A stretch of DNA of 50,568 nt from an uncultured Rhodoblastus sp. (GTDB taxonomy: Bacteria > Pseudomonadota > Alphaproteobacteria > Rhizobiales > Beijerinckiaceae). The DNA lies in assembly GCF_903903185.1 (NCBI RefSeq), contig NZ_CAIUXT010000247.1:1-50568 (forward strand), in the 5' to 3' direction. The position numbers and the translations under genes are program-made. The notes under the pieces are model-generated. The model ran no database searches. It saw only the letters and a program-made list of their open reading frames with translations, and was not told where the DNA came from. Below are positions 34,764 through 46,513 of this stretch, in pieces (position 1 is the stretch's first letter; each line of letters starts with the position of its first letter).

Positions 34764-35510
34764 ATGGCGGAACCGAAAGCCTTCATTTTGCATCTGGAGC
34801 GGGCCGCGCAACGGCGCCCGCAGGTTGATCTTTTGCGTTCCGCCCTGCCCCTCGCCAGCGAAATTGTCGCCGCGACCGACGGCGCGCTGTTGAGCCCACA
34901 GCAAGTGGACGCCGTTTACCGGCGGCAACTGCACCGGCCGCGCTTTTCTCATCCCCTCAACCGCGCCGAAATCGGGGCCTTTCTGAGCCACCGCGCGGCC
35001 TGGCGCCAAATTGTCGGACAGGGGCTCGATTACGCGCTGGTATTCGAGGACGACGCCGCCATCGACGCCGAAGCTTTTGCAAGAACATGCGCCTTCGCCC
35101 GCGAAACAAGGGCGCAGTGGGACTATGCCCTGGCGCCGGCGCCGCAGACCCGGATCGCCGGCGCGGTCGTGGCGGAACAACACGGGGTTGCGCTGATTCG
35201 CCCCAAAAATCCGCCGCTGCGCGCCATCGCGCAATTCGTCTCGAACGACGCCGCGCGAAAGCTGCTGGCGGCGACCGAAAAATTCGACCGGCCGATCGAC
35301 ACCTTGTTGCAGATGCGCTGGGTGACGGGCGTCGAATTGCTGGCGCTGAAGCCTTCCGGCGTCCAGGAACAGTCCGGCGCGCTCGGCGGCTCGACCATCC
35401 AGCGCAAGAGCATGGGGCTGGCCGAAAAACTTCGCCACGAAATCGCCCGGCCGATCTACCGGGCGCAGGTGCGGGCCTGGAGCGCTTTCGCCCGAAAACC
35501 GGGGAAATAG
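34764..35510 (+). CDS. Family 25 glycosyltransferase (LPS type)
   Basis: This 248-residue protein has the GT25 pattern: AFILHLERAAQRRPQV at the start, LNRAEIGAFLSHRAAWRQI, then YALVFEDDAAID with the metal-binding acidic motif. Members add galactose or similar sugars to lipooligosaccharide outer core. It is divergent from the GT2 gene and convergent with the LpxL-like gene, 9 bp apart end to end. The acceptor cannot be told from the sequence. Confidence 0.87.
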   Translation: MAEPKAFILHLERAAQRRPQVDLLRSALPLASEIVAATDGALLSPQQVDAVYRRQLHRPRFSHPLNRAEIGAFLSHRAAWRQIVGQGLDYALVFEDDAAIDAEAFARTCAFARETRAQWDYALAPAPQTRIAGAVVAEQHGVALIRPKNPPLRAIAQFVSNDAARKLLAATEKFDRPIDTLLQMRWVTGVELLALKPSGVQEQSGALGGSTIQRKSMGLAEKLRHEIARPIYRAQVRAWSAFARKPGK

Positions 35511-35519
35511 GCCGCAGAC

Positions 35520-36395
35520 TCAAAACCAGCGGTCGTGCGTCCACATCCATTGCGCGGGATGGCGCCTGATCGATTGTTCGAGTTCGGTCTGCATCGCGGC
35601 GGTCGCGGCCAGAATATCGGCGTCGCGGTCTTCGCTGCGCGGCGTGTCGATGGTCGAGACGAACACCCTGAAACGCACGCCGGGCAGGCGCTCGCCGGTG
35701 ATGAGAACCAGCGGCAGGTTGCATTGGCGCGCGACCATGGCGGGAAAGGGCGTGGTCGAGGCCATGTGGCCGAAAAACGGCACTTTCACCCCCATATAGG
35801 TCTGTTGATCGACGAGAAAGGCCACCGCGCCGCCCGAGCGCGCATAGCGGATCATCGTCACCGGGGTTTCCGGATCATGCTTGGCGGTCAGCCCGCCGGC
35901 GTAATATTTGAGCCGCCGCCGTTTGAAATCGGCGTCGACGAAGGGATTGTTGAGCGGACGATAGACCGCGAGCGGCTTCAGGCCATATTTGGCGACGACG
36001 GCGCTGCCGCCCTCCCAATTGGCCTGATGCGCGCCGCACAGCACCGCGCCCTTGCCGCTGGCCGCGATCTGTTCGAGGATTTCCGCATTCACGATCTCCA
36101 CGCGGTCGCGGATGATTTCGTCGATGTGGAAAAACTCGCCCAGCACATGGCCGAGATTGCGCCAGACCTCGCTGGCCAGTTGTTCACGCTGTTCCGCGCT
36201 CTGCTCGGGGAAAGCCCGGGCGAGGTTGCGCAACAACCGGGGATGGCGGACCCTCGTCCGGGGGCCGAGAAAAGCCATCAGCGCGCCGCCGACATTCGAC
36301 GCCGTCTCGACCGGAAGGCTGGAGAAAAACAGGCTGAGCAGGCGATAGCCGGCGTATTCGAGCCGATATTGCAGGGAAGGCGGTTTGGGGGCCAT
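35520..36395 (-). CDS. Lipid A late acyltransferase-like protein (LpxL/HtrB family)
   Basis: The 291-residue inner-membrane acyltransferase has the HX4E catalytic motif in CGAHQANWEG and conserved VYRPLNNPFVDADFKRRR, VAFLVDQQTYMGVKVPFFG and ending HPAQWMWTHDRWF, all as in LpxL/LpxM/HtrB. It transfers a fatty acyl chain from acyl-ACP to lipid A or a related lipid. One N-terminal hydrophobic helix serves as anchor (about 13-28). The ATG at 36395 fits. The 632-bp region upstream (36396-37027) has no gene and holds a 21-bp tandem repeat. Confidence 0.92.
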   Translation of the reverse strand: MAPKPPSLQYRLEYAGYRLLSLFFSSLPVETASNVGGALMAFLGPRTRVRHPRLLRNLARAFPEQSAEQREQLASEVWRNLGHVLGEFFHIDEIIRDRVEIVNAEILEQIAASGKGAVLCGAHQANWEGGSAVVAKYGLKPLAVYRPLNNPFVDADFKRRRLKYYAGGLTAKHDPETPVTMIRYARSGGAVAFLVDQQTYMGVKVPFFGHMASTTPFPAMVARQCNLPLVLITGERLPGVRFRVFVSTIDTPRSEDRDADILAATAAMQTELEQSIRRHPAQWMWTHDRWF

Positions 36396-36819
36396 GAAGC
36401 CGGGACCTCGAAGGTTTCAGGCGCCGACGCCCTGAGTTCTCGGGATTCTCGGGCTTTCGTCATGTTTTCGCGAACCCGGGGCCCGCGCCGGCGAGAAAAC
36501 GGCGGCCGCTTGTTCGCCCCCCGCTCTAGTCCAACGGGTCGGGGCGCGTCAAGTTGGCGGCCGTTGCGCCGGCAAAAAGCGGCGAGGCGAAAAATTTCTC
36601 GAATTATTGCAAAATTGAAAAATTATACTGGCGAATACGAATTCCGATGCATCAAAAGCAAAGACTGGCGCACATTTTAGCCACATAGCGCCTTTATTGC
36701 CGTGATTTGGCTTTCAGGGGACTTATCAATCACGGCGGGGCCGGTTAAGAGAGTGTAAACCTTCTTCGGCGGGATCGGGAGCGGTTTCGCCTGTCGGGTT
36801 CCATGACAATCTGGCGCCG

Positions 36820-36910
36820 CCAGGGTTTTGGGCGCTCCCGCCAGGGTTTTGGGCGCTCCCGCTAGGGCTTTGGGCGCTCCCGCAAGGGCTTTGGAAGAGC
36901 CCGCAGGGCT
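36820..36910. repeat. 21-bp tandem repeat, about 4.3 copies
   Basis: Copies at 36820-36840 and 36841-36861 are identical (CCAGGGTTTTGGGCGCTCCC then G). The third (36862-36882) has CTAGGGCTTTGGG. The fourth (36883-36903) has changed to GGAAGAGCCCG in its second half. A partial fifth follows. The unit is a multiple of three, and the minus strand is open through it with a GSAQNPG-type heptapeptide, but that frame has no convincing start, ribosome binding site or homologue. It is 120-210 bases upstream of the efflux operon start. The other parts of the gap (36396-36819) show only A/T-rich DNA near 36595-36700. Confidence 0.85.
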
Positions 36911-37027
36911 TTATGAACGGAACGGAGTTTGGATGTCGGTCGGATCGGGACAGATGAGCGCGCAAATGCTTGCGGACTTCCAATGTTCCGCCGGCAGACG
37001 CCCACCCTGTTCCGGAGGCGGACGCTC

Positions 37028-38521
37028 GTGACGCCGCCGGTTTTTCCCTGCCGTTGGGCCAGAAACGTCATCCTCGCCTGCGCCGGCGCCCTGTCGCTGG
37101 CCGCCTGCACGGTCGGGCCGGACTATCTGCGCCCGGAGGCGGCGACCGAAACCCGTTACAAGGAACTGGCCGGCTGGAAACGCGCCGTCCCGCGCGACGG
37201 CATCGATCGCGGCGCCTGGTGGTCGATCTACCGCGATCCCGAACTCAACCGCCTGCTGCCGCAGGTCGAAATCGACAACCAGACCGTCGCCGCCGCCTTG
37301 GCGACCTACGAACTGTCGCAGGCCGTCGTCCGCCAGTCGCAGTCGAGCCTTCTGCCCGGCGTCAACGCCATTTACGACGGCGTCCGCGCCGGCGAGGGCA
37401 AGCATCTGAACGCCTTTGGCCGCACCTTCGCGGCGACCGATTTCTATCCGCGGGGAACGGTCTCCTGGACCATCGACGTCTGGGGCAAGATTAGGCGCCA
37501 GATCGAAAGCAATGTCGCCGGCGCGCAGGTCGACGCCGCGCTGCTCGCCAACGCCAAGCTGTCGACGCAGGCGCTGCTCGCCGTCGCCTATTTCAACCTG
37601 CGCGCCGAGGATTCGCTGCGCAGCCTGCTCGACCGCACGGTCAAGATCTATCAGGAAACCGAGACGATCACCCGCAACCAGTATAATGGCGGCACCGTCT
37701 CCAAGGCCGATCTGATCACCGCCCAGACGCAGGTGCTCAACACCCAGGCGGCGGCGATCAACACCCAGGTGCTGCGCGGCCAATATGAGCACGCCATCGC
37801 CCAGTTGATCGGCCGTCCGCCCGCCGACCTGTCGATTGCGCGCGGCGCCCTGCCCCATGTTCCGCCGGCGATCCCGGTCGGCATGCCCTCGACGCTGCTC
37901 GAACGCCGTCCCGACGTCGCCGCCGCCGAGCGCGCCGTGCAGGAACAGAACGCCCTGATCGGCGTCGCGGTCGCGGCCTATTATCCGACCTTGACCATTT
38001 CCGCAGCCGGCGGTTTCCAGGGCGCAAACGCCTTTCCCTTCCTCGCCGCCTATCAGATATGGTCGATCGGCGCCGCCGCCGCCGATCCCTTGTTCGACGG
38101 CGGGTTTCGCGCCGCGCAGGTGGACGCCACCAAGGCGGTCTATCGACAGTCGGTCGCCAATTACCGCCAGACCGTGCTGACCGCCTTCCAGCAGGTCGAA
38201 GACGCGCTGGTGGCGCAGCGCGTCTTCGCGCGGGAGCTGAAAGTGCAGGAAAAGGCGCGCGACGAAGCCGCCGAGGCGGTGAAAGTCTATCTGAACCAGT
38301 ATCGGGCCGGCACCGTCGCCTTCACCACCGTGGTCGTCGCCGAAGGCATATTGCTCAACGCCGAGGAAGCCGTGCTGACGACGCGGCAAGCTCTGTTCGT
38401 CTCCAGCGTCAACCTGATCGAGGCGCTCGGCGGCGGCTATGACGCCGAGAGCCTTGCCGCCATAACCGCGCCGCCGCTGATCGAGGCGGTAGCGCGCTCC
38501 GCGCCTTTTCCGCCGCCATAA
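37028..38521 (+). CDS. Outer-membrane efflux lipoprotein (TolC/OprM/NodT type)
   Basis: This protein of 497 residues, read from the GTG at 37028, forms the outer-membrane channel of a tripartite pump. GGAGG at 37014-37018 is well spaced for this GTG, and the start puts the lipoprotein signal (NVILACAGALSLAAC, lipobox LAAC) at the N-terminus. An ATG at 36983 is the alternative. The mature part begins CTVGPDYLRPE, as in OprM/NodT, and has two OEP repeats with GGWW-like AWWSIYRDPELNRLL and GGTVSKADLITAQTQVL in the first. It is first in an operon with the adaptor and two permeases. Confidence 0.9.
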   Translation: MTPPVFPCRWARNVILACAGALSLAACTVGPDYLRPEAATETRYKELAGWKRAVPRDGIDRGAWWSIYRDPELNRLLPQVEIDNQTVAAALATYELSQAVVRQSQSSLLPGVNAIYDGVRAGEGKHLNAFGRTFAATDFYPRGTVSWTIDVWGKIRRQIESNVAGAQVDAALLANAKLSTQALLAVAYFNLRAEDSLRSLLDRTVKIYQETETITRNQYNGGTVSKADLITAQTQVLNTQAAAINTQVLRGQYEHAIAQLIGRPPADLSIARGALPHVPPAIPVGMPSTLLERRPDVAAAERAVQEQNALIGVAVAAYYPTLTISAAGGFQGANAFPFLAAYQIWSIGAAAADPLFDGGFRAAQVDATKAVYRQSVANYRQTVLTAFQQVEDALVAQRVFARELKVQEKARDEAAEAVKVYLNQYRAGTVAFTTVVVAEGILLNAEEAVLTTRQALFVSSVNLIEALGGGYDAESLAAITAPPLIEAVARSAPFPPP

Positions 38522-38604
38522 TTTCTCCTTTCGCGGCGCATAATCCACCAATTGGGGAATGCCGCCCGGCCGGCGGCGCCGCCAGAACCAGATCCGGAAC
38601 AAAG

Positions 38605-40044
38605 ATGAACGACACCGAGATCGCCCTGAATGCGCGCCAAGCTCTCGGCGGCGCGCCGGAAAAGCTGGAAGCGCCCGATTCGGGCGCCGAGACCCGCCCC
38701 TCGCGCCTGCCGCCGCCGAGCCAGAAACCCTGGCGCTGGCTGGCGCTGCTCGTCGCCGTGGCGGCGGCTTATTGGGGCTGGCGCCATTTCAGGACGCCTT
38801 CGGCCGAGCCCGCAGCGACCCCATACGCGCAGGACCAGTCCGGCGGCCGGCGGGGGCGGGGCGGCGACCACGCCGTCATCCAGCCGGTCGGCGTCGCCGC
38901 GGCGGAGCGGCGCGACGTCAATGTGGTGATCAACGCCCTCGGCACGGTGACGCCGATCGCCACCGTCACCGTGGTCAGCCAGATTTCGGGCTATTTGCAG
39001 CAGGTCGGCTTCACCGAAGGCCAGCATGTCAAGAAGGGCGACTTCCTCGCCCAGATCGATCCGCGTCCCTATGAGGCGCTCAAGGCGCAATATGAGGGGC
39101 AACTGGCCCATGACCAGGGCCTGCTCGATCAGGCGCGCGTCAACGACGTCCGGTACCAGGCCCTGCTCAAGCAGAATTCCATCGCCCGCCAGACGGCGGA
39201 AGACCAGAAATATGTCATCCAGCAATATGAAGGCACGGTGCGCGCCGATCAGGCGCTGGTCAATGCGCAGGCGCTCAATATCGCCTATGCTCATATCGTT
39301 TCCCCGGTCGACGGCCGCGTCGGCCTGCGTCTGGTCGATCCCGGCAATTACGTCCAGGCGGGATCGACCGCCGGCATTGCCGTGGTCACGCAGCTGCAGC
39401 CGATGTCGGTGCTGTTTTCGGTGCCGGAAGACGCCCTCAACAAGATCGCGCCGAAAATGCGCGACGGCGGCCAATTGACCGCCGTCGCCTATGACCGCGC
39501 CAATGTCAGGAAACTGGCGACCGGCGTCGTCACTGTGCTCGACAACCAGGTCGACACCACCACCGGCATGGTCAAATTGCGCGCCACCTTCGACAACGCC
39601 GACGAGGCGCTGTTTCCCAACCAGTTCGTCAATATCCGCCTGCTGGTCGAGGTGCTCAAGGGCGTGGTCGCCGTGCCGACCGCCGCCGTCCAGCATGGCG
39701 CTCCGGGCGATTATACCTATGTGGTGACGAACGATGGCAAGGCCGCCGTGCGCGTGCTCAAGATCGGCCAGATCGACGGCGATCGGGTCCAGATCCTGTC
39801 CGGCATCGATGCGGGCGACCGTGTGGTGGTCGATGGCGCCGACCGGCTGCGCGAAGGCGCCGAAGTGCGGGTCGTCGGAGACGCCTCGACGGACGCCGCG
39901 TCGCCCGCGAACGCCGCCCCGGCGCAGCCGCTGGATCCGGCGCAAGCCGGCGCCGCAACGGCGCCCGCCGATCCCGCGCAAGACCAGAGCCGACGCAGGC
40001 GCCGGCAGGGGAACGCCGACGGCCAGAACGGCCCTTCGAAATGA
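38605..40044 (+). CDS. RND efflux periplasmic adaptor (MdtA-like)
   Basis: This 479-residue membrane-fusion protein is anchored by one N-terminal helix ([17 protein letters not shown], residues about 46-62). The domains follow the MdtA order: [20 protein letters not shown] (barrel-sandwich), a coiled-coil hairpin (about 155-225, [20 protein letters not shown]), [18 protein letters not shown] and the beta-barrel. The C-terminal 45 residues are a Pro/Ala then Arg/Gln-rich tail ([12 protein letters not shown]) that is longer than usual. It lies 83 bp after the channel gene, and its stop overlaps the first permease by 4 bases. Confidence 0.93.
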   Translation: MNDTEIALNARQALGGAPEKLEAPDSGAETRPSRLPPPSQKPWRWLALLVAVAAAYWGWRHFRTPSAEPAATPYAQDQSGGRRGRGGDHAVIQPVGVAAAERRDVNVVINALGTVTPIATVTVVSQISGYLQQVGFTEGQHVKKGDFLAQIDPRPYEALKAQYEGQLAHDQGLLDQARVNDVRYQALLKQNSIARQTAEDQKYVIQQYEGTVRADQALVNAQALNIAYAHIVSPVDGRVGLRLVDPGNYVQAGSTAGIAVVTQLQPMSVLFSVPEDALNKIAPKMRDGGQLTAVAYDRANVRKLATGVVTVLDNQVDTTTGMVKLRATFDNADEALFPNQFVNIRLLVEVLKGVVAVPTAAVQHGAPGDYTYVVTNDGKAAVRVLKIGQIDGDRVQILSGIDAGDRVVVDGADRLREGAEVRVVGDASTDAASPANAAPAQPLDPAQAGAATAPADPAQDQSRRRRRQGNADGQNGPSK

Positions 40045-43000
40045 ACCTTTCGGAACCCTTCATCCGGCGGCCCGTCGCCACGACGCTGCTGATGATCGCC
40101 ATTCTGCTGGCCGGGTTCGCCGCTTTCCGCCTGTTGCCGCTGGCGACGCTGCCGGCGGTGGATTATCCGACCATTCAGGTGCAGACGTTCTACCCCGGCG
40201 CCAGCCCGGAAGTCATGACCTCCTCGGTCACCGCGCCGCTGGAGCGGCAATTCGGCCAGATGCCCGGTCTGAGCGAGATGACGTCGGCCAGTTCCGCCGG
40301 CGCCTCGATCATCACCCTGCAATTCGGCCTCTCGCTGTCGCTCGACGTCGCCGAGCAGCAAGTCCAGGCCGCGATCAACGCGGCCAGCAACCTGCTGCCC
40401 GCCGACCTTCCGGCGCCGCCGATCTACGCCAAGGTCAATCCGGCCGACGCCCCGATCCTGACCCTCGCGGTGACCTCGAAAACCCTGCCGCTCACCGAGC
40501 TGCGCGATATCGCCGAAACCCGGCTGGCGCAAAAGATCTCGCAACAGCCCGGCGTCGGACTGGTCAGCATCGCCGGCGGACAGCGCCCCGCCGTGCGCAT
40601 CCAGATCAATCCCGCCGCGCTCGCCGCCTACGGCCTCAATATCGACGATGTGCGCACCATTCTCGGCAACGCCAACGTCAACACGCCCAAGGGCAGTTTC
40701 GACGGTCCGTCGCAGGCTTCGACGATCAGCGCCAACGACCAGATCACCAGCCCCCAGCAATATGCCGACACCGTCATCGCCTATCGCAACGGCAATCCGG
40801 TGCGGCTTTCCGACGTCGCCAAAGTCGTGAGCGGACCGGAGAACACCAAGCTCGCCGCCTGGGCCAACCGGACGCCGGCGATTCTCTTGAACGTGCAGCG
40901 CCAGCCCGGCGCCAATGTCATCGCAACCGTCGATTCGGTTCGCAAATTGCTGCCGGGCCTGTTGTCGGGCCTGCCCGCCGCCATCGACGTGGAAGTGCTG
41001 ACCGACCGGACCGTCACCATCCGCGCCTCGGTGGCCGACGTCGAATTCGAACTGCTGCTCGCCATCGTGCTGGTCGTGGCGGTGATCTTTGTCTTTCTGC
41101 GCACCCTGCCGGCGACGCTGATCCCCAGCCTGTCGGCGCCTTTGTCGCTGATCGGGACGTTCGGCGTGATGTACCTGCTCGGCTACAGCCTCGACAACCT
41201 GTCGCTGATGGCGCTGACGATCTCGACCGGCTTCGTCGTCGACGACGCCATCGTGATGATCGAGAACATCACCCGCTACGTCGAGAAGGGCGCCGATCCG
41301 CTCGACGCGGCCCTGCGCGGCTCGAAACAGATCGGCTTCACCATCATTTCGCTGACCGTCTCGCTGATCGCGGTGCTGATCCCGCTGTTGTTCATGGGCG
41401 AGGTGGTCGGACGGCTGTTCCATGAATTCGCCGTCACGCTCGCCGTCACCATCGTCATTTCCGCCGTGGTGTCGCTGACGCTGGTGCCGATGCTCTGCGC
41501 CCGGCTGATCCGCTACCGCCCCGACAACCAGCGCGGGCGGTTCGACCTTTACGCCGAAAAAGTCTTCGACCGCATCGTCGCCGCCTATGGCCGTGCGCTC
41601 GACGTGGTGCTCGCGCGCCAGCCTCTGACGCTGATGGTCGCCATCGGCACGCTGGCGCTGACCGCCCTGCTCTATATCGCCATCCCCAAGGGCTTTTTCC
41701 CGGCGCAGGACACCGGCGTCATCCAGGCCATTTCGCAGGGGCCGCAGGACGTGTCGTTCAAGGAAATGGTGAGGCTGCAGGGCGAACTGGCGCAGGTGAT
41801 ACTGGCGAACAGGGATGTCGCCTCGCTCAGTTCCTTCGTCGGCGTGGACGGGTCCAACCTCACCCTCAATTCCGGCCGTTTCCTGATCAATCTGAAACCT
41901 CGGGGCGAGCGCGACGACACGATCGCCGAAGTCATCCGCCGCCTCAACAAGGAGGCGTCGGAGGTCATCGGCGCCAAACTGTTCATGCAGCCGGCGCAGG
42001 ATCTGACCATCGACGCCTCCGTCACCCGCGCCCAGTATAAATTCGTGCTGGAGAACGCCAACCCGAAGGAATTCGCGGAATGGGCGCCCAGGCTGACCGA
42101 AAGGCTGCAACAGGCGCCGGAACTGGCCGACGTCGCCAGCGATTTGCAAGCCGGCGGCGCGGCGCTCGACCTGACCATCGACCGCGCCACCGCCGCGCGT
42201 TTCGGCATCACGCCGGCGACGATCGACAATGTGCTGTACGATTTGTTCGGCCAGCGCATCATTTCGACCATCTATACCCAGTCCAACCAGTATCGCGTCA
42301 TCCTGGAGGCTGACGCTTCGCTGCAGGAATCGGTCAAGGGGCTGGATTCGATCTACCTGCCGTCCAATGCCTCGACCACCAACGGCCAGACGCCGCTATC
42401 GGCCATCGTCCACCTGACCCGCCGTTCGGGGCCGCTGGTGATCACCCATTTCGGCCAGTTCCCTGCGACCACCATTTCGTTCAATCTGGCGAAAGGCGTC
42501 TCGCTCGGCGCGGCGGTGACGGCGATCGACAAGATCAAGGCGGAAATCGGCCTGCCCCCGTCCTTCGTCGTCGCCTGGCAGGGCGCCGCCGCCGCCTTCC
42601 AGACCTCGCTGACCAATGAACTGCTGCTGATTGCGGCGGCGATCGCCACCATGTATATCGTGCTCGGCGTGCTCTACGAGAGCTTCATCCATCCGATCAC
42701 CATTCTCTCGACCCTGCCCTCGGCCAGCGTCGGCGCCCTGCTGACGCTGCTGGTGTTCGGCTACGATCTCGACATCATCGCGGTGATCGGGATCATCCTG
42801 CTGATCGGCATCGTCAAGAAAAACGCCATCATGATGATCGATTTCGCGCTGGAGGCCGAGCGCGTCGCGGGTCTGTCGCCCGTCGAGGCGATCCGGCAGG
42901 CCTGCCTGTTGCGTTTCCGGCCGATCCTGATGACCACCATGGCCGCCATTCTCGGCGCCCTGCCTTTGATGCTGGGGCGCGGCGTCGGCTCGGAACTGCG

Positions 43001-43166
43001 CCAGCCGCTCGGTTACGCCATTGTCGGCGGCCTGATCTTCAGCCAGGTGCTGACCCTGTTCACCACGCCGGTGATCTATCTCTATTTCGACCGGCTGGCG
43101 GTCCGCCTGCGCGGCGACCGCGCCGCCCCGCTGAAGCCTCAGGCCGGCGTCGGGAGCCAGGCATGA
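40041..43166 (+). CDS. RND efflux permease, MdtB-like
   Basis: The 1041-residue inner-membrane antiporter is full length. N-terminus [20 protein letters not shown] is the MdtB/MdtC type. The proton-relay Asp pair is in [16 protein letters not shown], and the TM10 Lys is in [17 protein letters not shown]. MdtB and MdtC work as a mixed trimer (two B, one C) in E. coli. A second, different permease follows directly with a 4-base overlap, so a mixed pump is likely here too. E. coli substrates include novobiocin and bile salts; those of this pump are unknown. Confidence 0.95.
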   Translation: MNLSEPFIRRPVATTLLMIAILLAGFAAFRLLPLATLPAVDYPTIQVQTFYPGASPEVMTSSVTAPLERQFGQMPGLSEMTSASSAGASIITLQFGLSLSLDVAEQQVQAAINAASNLLPADLPAPPIYAKVNPADAPILTLAVTSKTLPLTELRDIAETRLAQKISQQPGVGLVSIAGGQRPAVRIQINPAALAAYGLNIDDVRTILGNANVNTPKGSFDGPSQASTISANDQITSPQQYADTVIAYRNGNPVRLSDVAKVVSGPENTKLAAWANRTPAILLNVQRQPGANVIATVDSVRKLLPGLLSGLPAAIDVEVLTDRTVTIRASVADVEFELLLAIVLVVAVIFVFLRTLPATLIPSLSAPLSLIGTFGVMYLLGYSLDNLSLMALTISTGFVVDDAIVMIENITRYVEKGADPLDAALRGSKQIGFTIISLTVSLIAVLIPLLFMGEVVGRLFHEFAVTLAVTIVISAVVSLTLVPMLCARLIRYRPDNQRGRFDLYAEKVFDRIVAAYGRALDVVLARQPLTLMVAIGTLALTALLYIAIPKGFFPAQDTGVIQAISQGPQDVSFKEMVRLQGELAQVILANRDVASLSSFVGVDGSNLTLNSGRFLINLKPRGERDDTIAEVIRRLNKEASEVIGAKLFMQPAQDLTIDASVTRAQYKFVLENANPKEFAEWAPRLTERLQQAPELADVASDLQAGGAALDLTIDRATAARFGITPATIDNVLYDLFGQRIISTIYTQSNQYRVILEADASLQESVKGLDSIYLPSNASTTNGQTPLSAIVHLTRRSGPLVITHFGQFPATTISFNLAKGVSLGAAVTAIDKIKAEIGLPPSFVVAWQGAAAAFQTSLTNELLLIAAAIATMYIVLGVLYESFIHPITILSTLPSASVGALLTLLVFGYDLDIIAVIGIILLIGIVKKNAIMMIDFALEAERVAGLSPVEAIRQACLLRFRPILMTTMAAILGALPLMLGRGVGSELRQPLGYAIVGGLIFSQVLTLFTTPVIYLYFDRLAVRLRGDRAAPLKPQAGVGSQA

Positions 43167-46100
43167 ATATTTCCGCCCCGTTCATCCGCCGGCCGGTGGC
43201 GACCACCCTGCTCACCATCGGCATCGCCTTGTCCGGCGCCATCGCCTATTTCCTGTTGCCGGTGTCGCCGCTGCCGCAGGTCGATATCCCCACCATTTCG
43301 GTCAGCGCCTCCCTGCCCGGCGCCAGCCCGCTGAACGTGGCCAACAGCGTCGCGGAGCCTTTGGAGCGCCACCTCGGCCAGATCGCCGACGTCACCGAAA
43401 TGACGTCGAGCTCCAGTCTCGGCCAGACGCGCATCTCGTTGCAATTCAGCCTCAACCGCGACATCAACGGCGCGGCGCGCGACGTTCAGGCGGCGATCAA
43501 CGCCGCCCGCGCCGACCTGCCGACGTCCCTGCGCTCCAACCCGACCTACCGGAAGTTCAATCCGGCCGACGCGCCGATCCTGATCCTGAGCCTGACCTCG
43601 AAAACCCTGACGCGGGGCCAGCTTTACGACGCCGCCAGCAATGTGCTGCAACAAAGAATTTCCCAGCTTCCCGGCATCGGCCAGGTGCAGATCGGCGGCT
43701 CGACGCTTCCCGCCGTGCGGGTGGAGCTCAATCCGCAAGCCTTGTTCAAATATGGCGTCGGCCTCGAGGACGTGCGCGCGGCTCTGGCCTCGGCCAACGC
43801 CAATGCGCCCAAGGGCGCGATCGAGGAAGGCGGGCGCCATTACCAGATCTACACCAACGATCAGGCCTCGCACGCCGAGGATTACCGGCCGCTGATCGTC
43901 GCCTATCGCAACGGCTCGGCGGTGCGCCTGTCCGACGTGGCTTCCGTCGTCGATTCGGTCGAGGATCTGCGCAACGCCGGCTTCGCCAACAGCGTCCCCT
44001 CGGTTCTCGCCATCCTGACCGCCGAACCGGGCGCCAATATCATCGCGACGGTGGATGCGGTAAAGTCCGAACTGCCGCATTTGCAGGCGGCGCTCACCGG
44101 CGACATCACGCTGAGCACGGTGATGGACCGTTCGGTGACCATTCGCGCCTCGCTCAGGGACACGCAAATCACCCTGCTCATCGCCATCGCCCTGGTGACG
44201 CTGGTCGTGCTGCTGTTTCTCGGCAACATCCGCGCGACTCTGGCGCCGGGAATCGCCGTGCCGGTCTCGATCCTCGGGACTTTCGGGTGCATGTACCTGT
44301 TCGGCTACAGCCTCAACATGCTGTCGCTGATGGCCCTGACCGTCGCCACCGGCTTTGTCGTGGACGACGCCATCGTCGTGGTCGAGAATATAGAACGCCA
44401 TATCGACGCCGGAATGAACGCCTTCGAGGCCGCCCTGCGCGGCGCGCGCGAGGTCGGGTTCACGGTTTTCTCGATCACCCTGTCGCTGATCGCGGTGTTC
44501 ACGCCGATCCTGTTCATGGGCGGGATGATCGGACGTTTCTTTCGCGAATTCGCCATGACGCTGACCGTCGCCATCTCGATTTCGCTGGTGATTTCGCTCA
44601 CCACGACGCCGATGCTCTGCGCCCAGTTCATGCGCCGCCGCGTGAAAAAGCCGAAATCCAGCCGCGGGCGGCGCTGGAATCCGCTGGAAGGCGGCTTCGA
44701 CTGGCTGCACGGCGCCTATGGCCGCAGCCTGACCTGGTCGCTGCGCCACCCGCGCCTGATCATGCTGCTGCTGCTGGCGACGGTGGCGCTCAATATCCAG
44801 CTTTACCGCATCGTGCCGAAGGGGCTGTTTCCGCAGCAGGACACCGGCCGCCTGATGGGCCGGCTCGAAGCCGACCAGAGCATTTCGTTCCAGAACATCA
44901 GCCAGAAACTGGAGGAAATGATCCGCATCACCAAGGAGGACCCGGCGATCGACACCGTCGTCGGCTTTACCGGTTCGAGCGGCGGCGGCGGCCCGGGCGG
45001 CTCGGCCAATTCGGCGACGCTGTTTGCTTCGCTCAAGCCCGTTTCGGTGCGCGGCGTCAGCGTCGACGAGGTGATCGCCCGGCTGCGGCCGAAACTCGGT
45101 CATGTTCCGGGCGGGCGGCTGTATTTTCAGGCGGCTCAGGATTTTCGCGCCGGCGCGCGGCAGAGTTCGGCGCAATATCAATATACGCTCGCCGCCGACG
45201 ACACCGCCGAACTCTACGAATGGGCGGAAAAGCTGACCCAGGCCCTGCAAAAGCGCGATCGCCTCAAGGACGTGACCTCGGACCAGCAAGTCAAATCGCT
45301 GCAAACCAATCTGGTGATCGACCGCGACGCCGCGTCGCGTCTCGGCCTCAGCATGGCGCAGATCGACAATACGCTTTACGACGCTTTCGGCCAGCGTCAG
45401 GTTTCGACCATTTTCGCGGCCATCAACCAATATCACGTCGTCATGGAAATCGACCCGCGCTATACCCAGCGGCCGTCCATGCTCGACGAAATCTACATCT
45501 CGACCGCCGGCGGCGCGGCCAATGGCGTAGCAACCTCAAACCTGCCCGGCGGTTCGGTCAAGAAGACGGCCCCCGCGGGCGAAAGCGTCACGGCCGCGAA
45601 GGCGGGCGAGGCCAGCCTCGATTCGGCGCGCAACGCCGCGATCAACGCGCTCGCCGCCTCGGGCAAAAGCTCGGCCTCCGCCGGCGCCGCCGTCTCCACG
45701 ACCAAGGAGACGATGATCCCGCTCAGCGCCATCGCCCGTTTCGAGCGCGCCAACGCGCCCTTGTCGATCAATCACGAAGGGCCCTTCGTCACCACGACGA
45801 TTTCGTACAATCTCGATCCGAAAGACGCGCTCAGCGACGCCATTGCCGAAATTCACGCCGCCGAGGCCGAAATCCACATGCCGACCACGGTGCATGGCCT
45901 CGAATCCGGGACTTCGCTGGTCTTCGCCGATTCCTTCAAATCCATGCCGCTGCTGCTGCTCTCCGCCATCGTCGCCATCTATATCGTGCTCGGCATCCTC
46001 TACGAGAGCACGATCCATCCGATCACCATTCTCTCGACCCTGCCCTCGGCGGGCGTCGGCGCCCTGCTCGGCCTGATGATGTTCGGCATCGAGTTCAGCA

Positions 46101-46513
46101 TCATCGCCGCCATCGGCGTGATCCTGCTGATCGGCATCGTCAAGAAGAACGCCATCCTGATGGTGGATTTCGCCATCGACGCCAGGAGAACCCGCAACGC
46201 GACCTCTTATGACGCGATCTACGAGGCCTGCCTGTTGCGCTTCCGACCGATCCTGATGACCACTTGCGCCGCCATTCTCGGCGCCTTGCCGCTGGCGATC
46301 AGTTTTGGCGAAGGCGGCGAAATCCGCCGGCCGCTCGGGGTGGCCATCGTCGGCGGCCTGATTATCAGCCAGCTGCTCACGCTCTATACGACCCCGGTGG
46401 TCTATCTCTACATGGACCGGTTCAGCCTGTGGCTGAAAGCCAGACGGCGCGCCCTGTTCCTCGGCCGCGCCCGCCCCGCCGGGGCCGCGCAGGGCGGGGT
46501 CGCGGCGCAGTAA
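43163..46513 (+). CDS. RND efflux permease, MdtC-like, with a low-complexity insertion
   Basis: The 1116-residue protein is the second permease of the operon. It has [20 protein letters not shown] at the start, the Asp pair in [17 protein letters not shown] and the Lys in [16 protein letters not shown]. It is 75 residues longer than its neighbour. Most of the extra length is an Ala/Ser/Gly/Lys-rich stretch at about residues 783-850 (45510-45710, from [17 protein letters not shown] to TTKETM), inserted in the porter/docking part just before [10 protein letters not shown] second Gly/Ser-rich patch ([14 protein letters not shown]) is near residue 610. Reading frame and key residues are intact. 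Confidence 0.95.
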   Translation: MNISAPFIRRPVATTLLTIGIALSGAIAYFLLPVSPLPQVDIPTISVSASLPGASPLNVANSVAEPLERHLGQIADVTEMTSSSSLGQTRISLQFSLNRDINGAARDVQAAINAARADLPTSLRSNPTYRKFNPADAPILILSLTSKTLTRGQLYDAASNVLQQRISQLPGIGQVQIGGSTLPAVRVELNPQALFKYGVGLEDVRAALASANANAPKGAIEEGGRHYQIYTNDQASHAEDYRPLIVAYRNGSAVRLSDVASVVDSVEDLRNAGFANSVPSVLAILTAEPGANIIATVDAVKSELPHLQAALTGDITLSTVMDRSVTIRASLRDTQITLLIAIALVTLVVLLFLGNIRATLAPGIAVPVSILGTFGCMYLFGYSLNMLSLMALTVATGFVVDDAIVVVENIERHIDAGMNAFEAALRGAREVGFTVFSITLSLIAVFTPILFMGGMIGRFFREFAMTLTVAISISLVISLTTTPMLCAQFMRRRVKKPKSSRGRRWNPLEGGFDWLHGAYGRSLTWSLRHPRLIMLLLLATVALNIQLYRIVPKGLFPQQDTGRLMGRLEADQSISFQNISQKLEEMIRITKEDPAIDTVVGFTGSSGGGGPGGSANSATLFASLKPVSVRGVSVDEVIARLRPKLGHVPGGRLYFQAAQDFRAGARQSSAQYQYTLAADDTAELYEWAEKLTQALQKRDRLKDVTSDQQVKSLQTNLVIDRDAASRLGLSMAQIDNTLYDAFGQRQVSTIFAAINQYHVVMEIDPRYTQRPSMLDEIYISTAGGAANGVATSNLPGGSVKKTAPAGESVTAAKAGEASLDSARNAAINALAASGKSSASAGAAVSTTKETMIPLSAIARFERANAPLSINHEGPFVTTTISYNLDPKDALSDAIAEIHAAEAEIHMPTTVHGLESGTSLVFADSFKSMPLLLLSAIVAIYIVLGILYESTIHPITILSTLPSAGVGALLGLMMFGIEFSIIAAIGVILLIGIVKKNAILMVDFAIDARRTRNATSYDAIYEACLLRFRPILMTTCAAILGALPLAISFGEGGEIRRPLGVAIVGGLIISQLLTLYTTPVVYLYMDRFSLWLKARRRALFLGRARPAGAAQGGVAAQ

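Noticed and set aside
36726..36983. Minus-strand frame with a GSAQNPG-type heptapeptide repeat
   Set aside because: The repeat arises because the 21-bp unit is a multiple of three. The frame has no convincing start signal and no homologue that I know.
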